A program made the position numbers and the translations under genes. Below, piece after piece: positions 45,661-53,723 of a DNA stretch of 64,000 bases. Location of the stretch: positions 186,001-250,000 of the forward strand of contig JAXGMN010000014.1 of assembly GCA_040768665.1 (NCBI GenBank). Reading direction: 5' to 3'. The stretch is from JABWBD01 sp040768665. Lineage in GTDB: Bacteria > Planctomycetota > Planctomycetia > Pirellulales > Thermoguttaceae. Numbering within the stretch: the first letter of the stretch is position 1; each line of letters opens with the position of its first letter. The notes beneath the pieces were generated by a model that saw only the letters and a list, made by a program, of their open reading frames with translations, made no database searches and had not been told where the DNA came from.

Positions 45661-46955
45661 CATCTCTCGCCGTTATCCATCCCGAAGGCCGCGAGGCGAT
45701 TCGCCGCCGGCAACTTATCGCGCTGAGGCGACTGCTGGGCGAGTTGATCCCCGGCAACCGCTTCTATACGCCGATCCTCCGCGGAGCCGGTCTCGACGGC
45801 AATGTGACCAGCCTCGAAGAGTTTCTCGAGCGAATGCCGTTCACCGAGAAGGCCGCCGTGGTGGAGGACCATCATCGGCACCCGCCCTACGGCACGAATC
45901 TCACGTACCCCTTGTCGCGTTACTCGCGCTACAACCAGACCAGCGCGACCAGCGGCGCTCCCCTGCGGTGGCTCGACACCCGCGAGAGCTGGCAATGGAT
46001 GCTCGAGAACTGGAAGCAGGTGCTGCGGGCCGCCCGCGTCACATCATCCGAATGCCTCTATTTCGCCTTCTCGTTCGGCCCCTTTCTGGGATTCTGGACC
46101 GCGATGGAGGCGGCGAGCCAGATGGAGTGCCTCTGCATACCCGGCGGCGGCGTCAGCAGCATCGGCCGGCTGGAAGCGATGGAAGCGAATCGGGCCACGG
46201 TTCTCTTCTGCACGCCGACCTACGCCCTCCGCCTTGTGGAGGTCGCCGAGGCGGAGCATTTCGACCTCGCGCGGCTGAAAATTCGGAAGATCATCGTGGC
46301 GGGCGAGCCGGGCGGCAGTGTCCCTGCCGTGCGGCAGGCGATCGAGAATCGCTGGCCGGGAGCGCAGGTGTTCGACCACCACGGGATGACCGAGGTCGGC
46401 CCCGTCAGCTACCAGTGCCCGGAACGGCCCGGGACACTGATCGTCATCGAGCAGTCCTACATCGCCGAGATCGTCGACCCGGCCAGCGGGCATCCGGTAC
46501 AGCCCGGCGCCACGGGCGAGCTGGTGCTGACCACGCTCGGACGGCTGGGGTCACCCTTGATCCGCTACCGCACCGGCGACCTGGTCTGTGAGGATCTCGA
46601 GGTTGCCGACCGGTTCGGCCGATACGAGTTGGCCCTAAAAGGCGGGATCCTCGGCCGATTGGACGACATGATGCTGGTCCGGGGCGTCAACGTTTATCCC
46701 AGCGCGATCGAGGAGGTAATCCGATCGTTCGCCGCGGTGGCGGAATACCGATGCGAGGTCCGCCGCAGCGGCGCGATGGCTCAACTCTCGATCCAGATCG
46801 AGCCGGCGCCCGGATGCGGGGATAGCGAAGGCATCGCACGGCAGATCGAAGCCCGGATGCGTTCACAATTCAATCTCCGCGTGCCGGTGACCGCCTGCCC
46901 GGCCGGCGCGCTGCCGCGGTTCGAGATGAAAGCCCGCCGATGGGTGAAAGTATGA
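45657..46955 (+). CDS. PaaK-like aryl/acyl-CoA ligase (ANL superfamily)
   Basis: The 432-residue protein resembles phenylacetate-CoA ligase: Thr/Ser-rich P-loop YNQTSATSGAPLRW, VFDHHGMTEVGPVSYQCP (adenylate-binding motif), SPLIRYRTGDLVCEDLE and hinge region GRLDDMMLVRGVNVYPSAIE. Such enzymes activate an aromatic acid as the adenylate and transfer it to CoA. In this operon the likely acid is a hydroxybenzoate from the chorismate-lyase-like protein. The ATG overlaps the previous stop by four bases, and it is the last gene of the operon before a repeat-rich 288-base gap. Confidence 0.87.
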   Translation: MTSLAVIHPEGREAIRRRQLIALRRLLGELIPGNRFYTPILRGAGLDGNVTSLEEFLERMPFTEKAAVVEDHHRHPPYGTNLTYPLSRYSRYNQTSATSGAPLRWLDTRESWQWMLENWKQVLRAARVTSSECLYFAFSFGPFLGFWTAMEAASQMECLCIPGGGVSSIGRLEAMEANRATVLFCTPTYALRLVEVAEAEHFDLARLKIRKIIVAGEPGGSVPAVRQAIENRWPGAQVFDHHGMTEVGPVSYQCPERPGTLIVIEQSYIAEIVDPASGHPVQPGATGELVLTTLGRLGSPLIRYRTGDLVCEDLEVADRFGRYELALKGGILGRLDDMMLVRGVNVYPSAIEEVIRSFAAVAEYRCEVRRSGAMAQLSIQIEPAPGCGDSEGIARQIEARMRSQFNLRVPVTACPAGALPRFEMKARRWVKV

Positions 46956-47047
46956 ATTTCTCTGTTCAGCCTTGACCGGAAGATTCCCGCCGTAAAATTT
47001 CCGTCGAAACACAACCGAACATGTCAACATCCTGTGTTCCTGTGTGC

Positions 47048-47192
47048 CACTGCTTGGAATGGAACGGGTCTTCCATACGAGCAGACGTTCCACCATTCCA
47101 AGCAGTGTCGCGCGCCCTTCGCACGGCGGCCACACTGCTTGGAGTTGTGGCATGTCCTTTTTGATGGCAAACCGATTCAACTCCAAGCAGTG
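47048..47192. repeat. two tandem long hairpins (BIME-like)
   Basis: Hairpin 1 has perfect 15-bp arms, CACTGCTTGGAATGG at 47048-47062 and its complement at 47093-47107. Hairpin 2 has CACTGCTTGGAGTTG at 47133-47147 and its complement at 47178-47192. Both loops are exactly 30 bases and the arms share the outer CACTGCTTGGA. The outermost bases of hairpin 1 left and hairpin 2 right also pair with one mismatch (GTGTGCCACTGCTTGG). It fills the gap between the two operons and could act as terminator, mRNA stabiliser or mobile repeat. Confidence 0.88.
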
Positions 47193-47243
47193 CCACACCG
47201 TTCACAGTTCAGAGCCTCACGTCTAGCCGACTGGTGAATTGCT

Positions 47244-49445
47244 ATGACCCAATTGTCCCCCTTCTACACCGGCCTCGTCGCCGCCGCTTGCCTGCTGAAC
47301 GTATCCTCCGCCGGCGACTGGACCTCCTGGCGCGGCCCCGCGCAGACCGGCGTTTCCTACGAAACGAATTTGCCGTCGTCGACGGACCAGATTCTCTGGC
47401 GGTCCCCGATCGGCGCTCGCAGCACCCCGGCCATCCACAACGGGAGGGTCTTCATTATCAACCTCGCCGGCGAAGGCGTCATGGAGCAGGAGCGCGTCAT
47501 GGCGCTCGATTTGTCCAACGGCCAGCCCGTCTGGGAACACCGTTTCGGCGTCTTCCATACCGACATTCCGAACTCGCGGGTCGGCTGGGCGAATGTCGCC
47601 GTCGATCCCGAAACGGGCAACGTCTACGCCCACGGCGTCCAGGGGATGTTCTTCTGCTTCGATCGCGACGGCAAGATCCTCTGGTCGCGTTCGCTGACCG
47701 AAGAGTTCGGCCGGATCAGCGGCTACGGCGGGCGGATCCATACCCCGGTCGTCGACGAAGATCGGGTGATCATCAGCTTCCTCAATTCCAGCTTTGGAAA
47801 CCAGGCAAAGGGCGGACACCGCTACCTGGCCATGGACAAACGGACCGGCGAGACGCTCTGGTGGTCGGAGCCGGGCGGTCAGCCGACCGACACCACCTAT
47901 GCCGTTCCGGTCGTCGCCGTCATCGACGGGCAGCGGCTGCTCATTGCCGGCAACGCTGACGGCAGCATCTACGCCATGAAGGCCCGGACCGGCGAAAAGG
48001 CATGGGGCTTCCGCCTCTGCAAGTCGGGCATCAACGCGTCGGTGGTCGTCGACGGGTACCGTGTGTACGCCTCCCACGGAGAAGAGAATTTCGACACGAC
48101 GACGCTCGGCCGCGTCGTCTGCATCGATGGTCGAGGCAGCGGTGACATCACTGAAACAAACGAACTGTGGCGGCACGACGGGATCGAGGCGAGCTATGCC
48201 TCGCCGTTGATCCATGGCGACCGGCTCTACGTGATGAACAACTTCGGCGTCCTCTACTGCCTCAGCGCCGAAGATGGACGGAAGGCCTGGGAGCAAATCA
48301 TCGGACGCGTCGGCAAGGGATCGCCCGTGTGGGCCGACGGCAAGATCTACGTCACAGTGGTCAATGGCACGTTCGCCATCCTGGAAGACGCGGGCGACAA
48401 AGCTCGCGTGCTCGACACGATGTCATTCGAATCGTCGAACGAAGCCAGCATCGAACTGTTCGGATCTCCGGCGATCGAGGACGGCAAGGTGGTCTTCTTC
48501 ACGACCGCCGAAGCCATTTGCCTGGGCCGAACCGACGCGAAATCGGCCGAGGGCCGGGTGCCTTCGATGCCGGCCGAGGCGCCCGCGGATCCGTCCGCCA
48601 AACCGGCGCACGTCCAGGTCCGTCCGGCGGAAGTCCTGCTCAAACCGGGCGAGAAGGTCAGGTTCCACACTGTCGCGTACGACGCCAAGGGACATGAGCT
48701 CGGCCCCATCGACGCCCAGTGGTCGTGCGAAGCTTCCGCCGGCTCGATCGACAGGGATGGAAACTATCAGGCTCCTTCGCAAGGCGGCGGAATCGCGACC
48801 GTGAGCGCCAAAGCGGGTGAGCTGACCGCGACCGCCCGCGTGCGGTTCGTGCCCCAACTGCCGATCGCCGAAGACTTCGAATCCTATCAGGACGGCCAGG
48901 TGCCCTCCTGGTGGATCGGCGCAACGAAAGCCAAGCACGAGGTCGAGACGGTCGACGGATCGAAGGTCTTGAAAAAGTTGGCCGACGCCCGGGGGCCGAT
49001 GTTCAATCGGTCCAAGGTCTTCATCACCCCGCTCCTCGAGCCTGGCTGCACGATCGAAGCCGACCTGATGGGAGCCAAAAACGGCCGGCAGCGCGGCGAC
49101 GTCGGGTTGATCAACAACCGCTACCGACTCGAGATGTTCGGCCGTGCCAAGCGGATGCGGATCGTCTCCTGGGTGCCCGGCCCGCGGTTTGAAACCCGCC
49201 TGGAGCCCTTCACCTGGGAGGCCGACCGCTGGTACCGAGTGAAGTTCCGCGTCGACGTCGAGGATGGCAAAGGACTGGTGCGGGCAAAGGTCTGGCCTCG
49301 GGATGAAGCCGAGCCGGGCCAGTGGATGCTTGAAGGCGTCGATCCGCAACCGAATCTCGAAGGCTCCGCCGGCCTCTACGCCTACTCGGCAGCACCACTC
49401 TACTACGACAACATCCGTATCTACCGGGAAGAGGAAACGAAATGA
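47244..49445 (+). CDS. secreted PQQ-like beta-propeller with Ig-like and lectin-like C-terminal parts
   Basis: The 733-residue protein has a signal peptide (about residues 1-23). Residues 25-430 form a propeller of PQQ-like blades: DWTSWRGPAQTGVSYETNLP, RVMALDLSNGQPVWEHRFG, RYLAMDKRTGETLWWSEPGG and LYCLSAEDGRKAWEQIIG. Residues about 450-540 look Ig-like (PAEVLLKPGEKVRFHTVAYD), and the end is a concanavalin-like beta domain (EDFESYQDGQVPSWWIGATK). No catalytic residues are evident. It begins the second operon, and its stop overlaps the next ATG by four bases. Confidence 0.82.
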   Translation: MTQLSPFYTGLVAAACLLNVSSAGDWTSWRGPAQTGVSYETNLPSSTDQILWRSPIGARSTPAIHNGRVFIINLAGEGVMEQERVMALDLSNGQPVWEHRFGVFHTDIPNSRVGWANVAVDPETGNVYAHGVQGMFFCFDRDGKILWSRSLTEEFGRISGYGGRIHTPVVDEDRVIISFLNSSFGNQAKGGHRYLAMDKRTGETLWWSEPGGQPTDTTYAVPVVAVIDGQRLLIAGNADGSIYAMKARTGEKAWGFRLCKSGINASVVVDGYRVYASHGEENFDTTTLGRVVCIDGRGSGDITETNELWRHDGIEASYASPLIHGDRLYVMNNFGVLYCLSAEDGRKAWEQIIGRVGKGSPVWADGKIYVTVVNGTFAILEDAGDKARVLDTMSFESSNEASIELFGSPAIEDGKVVFFTTAEAICLGRTDAKSAEGRVPSMPAEAPADPSAKPAHVQVRPAEVLLKPGEKVRFHTVAYDAKGHELGPIDAQWSCEASAGSIDRDGNYQAPSQGGGIATVSAKAGELTATARVRFVPQLPIAEDFESYQDGQVPSWWIGATKAKHEVETVDGSKVLKKLADARGPMFNRSKVFITPLLEPGCTIEADLMGAKNGRQRGDVGLINNRYRLEMFGRAKRMRIVSWVPGPRFETRLEPFTWEADRWYRVKFRVDVEDGKGLVRAKVWPRDEAEPGQWMLEGVDPQPNLEGSAGLYAYSAAPLYYDNIRIYREEETK

Positions 49446-50899
49446 GACGAATCCACATCGGGTTGTTATCAGCCCTATTGTCTGCGGCCCAATCCGCCCC
49501 GCTCCTTGCCGCCGACTGGATCATGTGGGGCGGCGACCCGCAGCGCAACATGGTCAACGACGCCGAAAAAAACATCCCCGTGAAATGGGACGTCGAAACG
49601 GGCGAAAACATCAAGTGGATCGGCCAGCTCGGCTCGCAGACGTACGGCAATCCGATCATTGCCAACGGCAAAGTCCTCGTCGGAACGAACAACGAGGCCG
49701 AGCGCCAACCCAAGTCGACCGGCGACAAGGGTGTGATCATGTGTTTCGCGGAGAAGGACGGTAAATTCCTCTGGCAGATGACGCACGACAAGCTCCCCTC
49801 CGGCCGCGTCAACGACTGGCCGCAGCAGGGCATCTGCTCATCGCCGGCGGTTGACGGAGACCGGTTCTACTACGTCAGCAATCGCTGCGAACTCGTCTGC
49901 GCCGACCTCGAGGGCTTTCTCGACGGCGAGAACGACGGCCCTTACCAGGACGAGAAGCTCAACAGCAAGATCGACGGCGATATCCTCTGGAAACTCGACA
50001 TGATGGTCGAGCTGGGCGTCTTCCCGCACAACCTGGCCACCAGTTCGCCGGTCTACGACGACAAGTACGTCTACCTCCTCACCGGCAACGGCGTCGACGA
50101 GGGCCACGTCGTTCTGCCGGCACCCGACGCCCCCAGCTTCATCGCGGTCGATAAGGAGACCGGCGAGGTGGTGTGGGAACGAGGTGACCCGCAGGAGCAT
50201 ATCCTGCACGGCCAGTGGTCGAGCCCGGCCATGGGCGAGATGGGCGGCACTCGGCAGGTGGTCTTCCCCGGTGGCGACGGCCGGATCTATTCCTGCGAAC
50301 CCGACTCTGGCGATCTGCTCTGGTCGTTCCAGTGCAACCCGGAAGGCACCGTCTGGAAGCTCGGCGGTTTCGGCACCCGCAACAACATCATCGCCACGCC
50401 GGTGATCCACGGCAACCGCGTCTACATCGCCGTCGGCCAGGACCCGGAGCACGGCGAGGGCCCGGGGCATCTCTGGGCGATCGACGCCACCAAGCGGGGC
50501 GATGTGACCAAGTCCGCCGCCGCCTGGCACAACGACGAAGTCACCCGTTCGATGAGCACCGTCGCCATCCACGACGGCATCCTCTACTTCTGCGACCTCA
50601 AAGGGATTTTCCGGGCGATCGACGTCGAAACGGGCAAGACCATCTGGGACCACGACCTGCTCAGCGCCGTCTGGGGCTCGCCCTACGTGGTCGACGGCAA
50701 AGTCTTCATGGGCGACGAGGATGGCGACATCGTCGTCTTCCAGGCCGGCCGCGAGAAGAAGATCCTCGCAGAAACGAACCTCGGCAACGCCGCCTACACA
50801 ACCCCGGTTGCCGCCAATGGCGTTCTCTATGTCACCAGCCGCGACCGGCTTTATGCGATCCAACAAGGCGCCAAATCCGATCCGGAGAAGGTGAACTGA
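49442..50899 (+). CDS. secreted PQQ-like beta-propeller protein
   Basis: The 485-residue protein has a signal peptide (about residues 1-23, ending LLAA-D) and a single eight-bladed-type PQQ-like propeller: DWIMWGGDPQRNMVNDAEKN, SFIAVDKETGEVVWERGDPQ, HLWAIDATKRGDVTKSAAAW, FRAIDVETGKTIWDHDLLSA. It resembles the propeller half of the preceding protein but has no extra domains. It probably acts as an envelope scaffold. Its start overlaps the upstream stop (ATGA), and its stop overlaps the start of the ANL gene (TGATG), so both junctions are translationally coupled. Confidence 0.83.
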   Translation: MRRIHIGLLSALLSAAQSAPLLAADWIMWGGDPQRNMVNDAEKNIPVKWDVETGENIKWIGQLGSQTYGNPIIANGKVLVGTNNEAERQPKSTGDKGVIMCFAEKDGKFLWQMTHDKLPSGRVNDWPQQGICSSPAVDGDRFYYVSNRCELVCADLEGFLDGENDGPYQDEKLNSKIDGDILWKLDMMVELGVFPHNLATSSPVYDDKYVYLLTGNGVDEGHVVLPAPDAPSFIAVDKETGEVVWERGDPQEHILHGQWSSPAMGEMGGTRQVVFPGGDGRIYSCEPDSGDLLWSFQCNPEGTVWKLGGFGTRNNIIATPVIHGNRVYIAVGQDPEHGEGPGHLWAIDATKRGDVTKSAAAWHNDEVTRSMSTVAIHDGILYFCDLKGIFRAIDVETGKTIWDHDLLSAVWGSPYVVDGKVFMGDEDGDIVVFQAGREKKILAETNLGNAAYTTPVAANGVLYVTSRDRLYAIQQGAKSDPEKVN

Positions 50900-52005
50900 T
50901 GGCCTCCGTCGAACAGCTTGAAGACAAAACGTCGACAACCGACTATCGCGCTGCCGAAGCCCGCGGACGGCTCGATGCCTGGACCCGCGAAGTCGTCCAG
51001 TGGCATTTCGACCCGGCCACGGGCTGCCCCTTCTGGCTCGATTTCGCAGAGCGTCTCGATTGGGATCCCCGCCGCGAGATCCATACCTTCGACGACCTCG
51101 CCCGGTTTGGCCGCTTCCAGGACGATTGGCTCCGCGGCGGCCCCGTGCGGCGATGGGTCCCCAAGGGCTACGCCGATCGCCCGGTCTACGTCTTCGAAAC
51201 CGGCGGCAGTACCGGTGTGCCCAAGACGCGGGTGACGATCGACGATTTTCGGATCGACTATTCGCTCTTCAGCGAAACCCTCGATCCGGCTGCCTTCCCG
51301 TTCGGGGCCAACTGGCTGATGCTCGGCCCTTCCGGCCCACGGCGGCTCCGACTGTCCATCGAGCACCTCGCCCAGGTCCGCGGCGGGATCTCGTTCTGTG
51401 TCGATCTCGATCCCCGCTGGGTCGTTCGCCTGGTCAAGAAAGGGCAAATCGACCAGGTCGAGCAGTACAAGGAACACGTCATCCAGCAGGCGCTGACGAT
51501 CCTGCGCGCCGGCCACGACATCCAATGCATGTTCACCACACCGAAGCTGCTGGAAGCCCTCTGCGAAAAGATTTCGCTCCGCCAGGCTGGCATCCGCGGC
51601 ATTTTCTGCGGTGGAACCGAGATGACCCGCCAGTTCCACCGCTTCGCCCGCGAGGAATTGCTCGAAGGCGCCGAGTTCGTGCCAACCTACGGCAATACCC
51701 TGATGGGCCTGGCCTGCCACAAGCCATTCGATCCGGACGACGACTACATGATCATCTACCACGCGCCGCAGCCACGGGCAGTGCTTGAAGTCGTCAACCC
51801 GGACCAGTCCGACGAGCCCGTTGCGTACGGCGAGCGAGGCCGCGTCAAGCTGACCACGCTTACCAAAGAGTTCTTCATGCCCAACTTCCTGGAACGCGAC
51901 GAGGCGATCCGCACGCCGCCGATTCCCAAGTATCCCTGGGACGGCGTCGGCGACGTGCGGCCTTTCCGGAAGATGGAGATCAACGTGGTCGAGGGGGTCT
52001 ACTGA
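50899..52005 (+). CDS. EhpF/LuxE-like acyl-activating enzyme (ANL superfamily)
   Basis: The 368-residue protein has an ANL-type phosphate loop, VFETGGSTGVPKTRVTIDDF, a core segment IRGIFCGGTEMTRQFHRFAR and the strand FVPTYGNTLMGLACH, but lacks the full C-terminal swinging domain of CoA ligases. This is the build of LuxE acyl-protein synthetases and of EhpF from griseoluteic acid biosynthesis, enzymes that adenylate an acid for a reductase partner. The next gene, overlapping by one base (TGATG), is such a reductase. The acid could come from the first operon. The exact acyl group is unknown. Confidence 0.78.
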   Translation: MASVEQLEDKTSTTDYRAAEARGRLDAWTREVVQWHFDPATGCPFWLDFAERLDWDPRREIHTFDDLARFGRFQDDWLRGGPVRRWVPKGYADRPVYVFETGGSTGVPKTRVTIDDFRIDYSLFSETLDPAAFPFGANWLMLGPSGPRRLRLSIEHLAQVRGGISFCVDLDPRWVVRLVKKGQIDQVEQYKEHVIQQALTILRAGHDIQCMFTTPKLLEALCEKISLRQAGIRGIFCGGTEMTRQFHRFAREELLEGAEFVPTYGNTLMGLACHKPFDPDDDYMIIYHAPQPRAVLEVVNPDQSDEPVAYGERGRVKLTTLTKEFFMPNFLERDEAIRTPPIPKYPWDGVGDVRPFRKMEINVVEGVY

Positions 52006-53441
52006 TGCTCAAGATTCCCATCCTCCGCGCCGGGCGGTCCTACTTCAGCAAAGAAGTTGTGGACATCCACGACTACGCCTCGCAAGAGCCGGTCGCCCGG
52101 GTCAGCCTGGCCAACCCGGGACTGATCGGCCGCGACCTGCTCGTTGATGCGTGGTCCGACCTTCAGAAGATCTCGGTGGAAGAGTATCTAGGCCGACTGC
52201 GCCAGGCCGCCGGCCACTTCATGAACGACGAACTGCCCGTCGGCGAGAGCGTCCAGTCGCCCGAGGCCTTTGTCGCAGCGCAGTCGGCCACCACGGGACT
52301 TCCCCACGCGCTCTGCCGGCAGAACATGCGAAAGATCGAGGCGGCCATGCTGCACATGGCCGAGATCCTCGACGGGCTGACCGGCGGGCTCGATCCGGCC
52401 GTGCTCGACGCCGGCTACGGCCGCCGCGACGGGCATACCGTCAGCTTCGCCCCTCAGGCCCGCCGCTTCGGAGCCATCCTGCCGGCCAACTCGCCGGGTG
52501 TGCATGCGCTGTGGCTGCCGGCGGTCGCGCTGAAAATGCCGCTGGTCTTGAAGCCCGGCCAGCGCGAACCGTGGACACCGCTGCGGATCTTGGAGTCGCT
52601 CCGCAGGGCCGGAGTGCCGGACTCGGGGTTCGGCTTCTATCCCTCGGGGCACGACGGCGCCGGAGTGATCTTGCGCCGCTGCGGCGCCTCGATGCTTTTC
52701 GGCGGCGGTTCGACCGTCAAGCCATGGCTCGGCGATCCGCGGATCGAGATCCACGGCCCCGGATACAGCAAGATCCTCCTCGGCCCGGACGCGGCCGACT
52801 CGTGGGAGACCTGGCTCGACGTGATCGTCGAATCGGTCGCCTGCAACGGCGGTCGGTCGTGCATCAATGCTTCCAGCATCCGCACCACCTCGCATGCCGA
52901 CGAGCTGGCCGAGGCCCTTGCCGACCGGCTCAATTCGATTGTGCCCCGCCGGCGCGACGATCCCGACGCCATCCTGGCCGCTTTCCCCGATCCGGCCGTT
53001 GCCGAGGCAATCGATGCCGCGATCGAGCGGGCCCTGGCCCAAGGCGGCGCGGAGGACGTCACCGGCCGTCGGCGCGGTGCCGGTCGCTTGGCGCGGTACG
53101 AAGGCGGAACCTACCTGCTGCCTACCGTGATCCGTTGCGGCGTCAACCATCCGCTGGCCAACCAGGAGTACCTGTTCCCGTTCGTCAGCATCGTCGAGTG
53201 CGGGGCCGAAGAACTCGTCGAGTCGCTCGGGCCGAGCCTGGTGGTCACGGCGCTCACGCAGGTCCCGGAGCTGGAGCAAGCACTGCTTGCCAGCGCCGGG
53301 ATCAGCCGCCTGAACCTTGGCCCGATTCCCACCACGGTCGTCCAGTGGGACCAGCCTCACGAAGGCAACCTGTTCGGGCACCTTTACCGTCCCCGTGCCT
53401 TTCAACGAGAGAATCTCGAACCGGCCTGTGCGGCGGTTTGA
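52005..53441 (+). CDS. LuxC/EhpG-like acyl reductase (aldehyde dehydrogenase superfamily)
   Basis: The 478-residue protein is an aldehyde dehydrogenase-fold enzyme. It has a nucleotide-binding region RRFGAILPANSPGVHALWLP, ALKMPLVLKPGQREPWTPLR, MLFGGGSTVKPWLGD and candidate catalytic Cys280 or Cys286 in SVACNGGRSCINAS, followed by NQEYLFPFVSIVEC, the usual Glu-Phe-region. LuxC and EhpG reduce an activated acyl group to an aldehyde with NADPH. It is coupled to the upstream activating enzyme by one overlapping base, which strongly suggests a two-component carboxylate reductase. The aldehyde could then be reduced by the iron alcohol dehydrogenase at 40107. Confidence 0.8.
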   Translation: MLKIPILRAGRSYFSKEVVDIHDYASQEPVARVSLANPGLIGRDLLVDAWSDLQKISVEEYLGRLRQAAGHFMNDELPVGESVQSPEAFVAAQSATTGLPHALCRQNMRKIEAAMLHMAEILDGLTGGLDPAVLDAGYGRRDGHTVSFAPQARRFGAILPANSPGVHALWLPAVALKMPLVLKPGQREPWTPLRILESLRRAGVPDSGFGFYPSGHDGAGVILRRCGASMLFGGGSTVKPWLGDPRIEIHGPGYSKILLGPDAADSWETWLDVIVESVACNGGRSCINASSIRTTSHADELAEALADRLNSIVPRRRDDPDAILAAFPDPAVAEAIDAAIERALAQGGAEDVTGRRRGAGRLARYEGGTYLLPTVIRCGVNHPLANQEYLFPFVSIVECGAEELVESLGPSLVVTALTQVPELEQALLASAGISRLNLGPIPTTVVQWDQPHEGNLFGHLYRPRAFQRENLEPACAAV

Positions 53442-53486
53442 AAGAGACCGTCGTCTGCCGGTCGCCCATCGCGAGAGTACCCAAAC

Positions 53487-53723
53487 ATGAAACACAAAAT
53501 CTTCTGGGGCGTCTTTGTTCTCTTACTCATTCTTCACCACGACTGGTGGTTGTGGAACGACGGTCGGCTGGTGCTGGGGTTCATACCCGTCGGCCTGGCG
53601 TACCACGCGGTGTTTTCCATGGCGGCCGCAGTGCTTTGGGCCTGGGCGGTGTTCGACGTTTATCGGGATATTTTCGAGGCAGCGCCCGAGGAAATCACTC
53701 TGCCGGGAAGGAACAAACCGTGA
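53487..53723 (+). CDS. DUF3311 small membrane protein
   Basis: The 78-residue protein has two membrane helices (IFWGVFVLLLILHHDWWLW and AYHAVFSMAAAVLWAWAVFD) and matches DUF3311, a small protein encoded next to sodium:solute symporters. It probably helps assemble or regulate the symporter. It starts 45 bases after the acyl reductase gene, and its stop overlaps the symporter start (GTGA). Confidence 0.85.
   Translation: MKHKIFWGVFVLLLILHHDWWLWNDGRLVLGFIPVGLAYHAVFSMAAAVLWAWAVFDVYRDIFEAAPEEITLPGRNKP

Noticed and set aside
40107..46955. complete aryl-polyene gene cluster
   Set aside because: No acyl carrier protein, ketosynthase, dehydratase or ketoreductase was found in or next to the operon.
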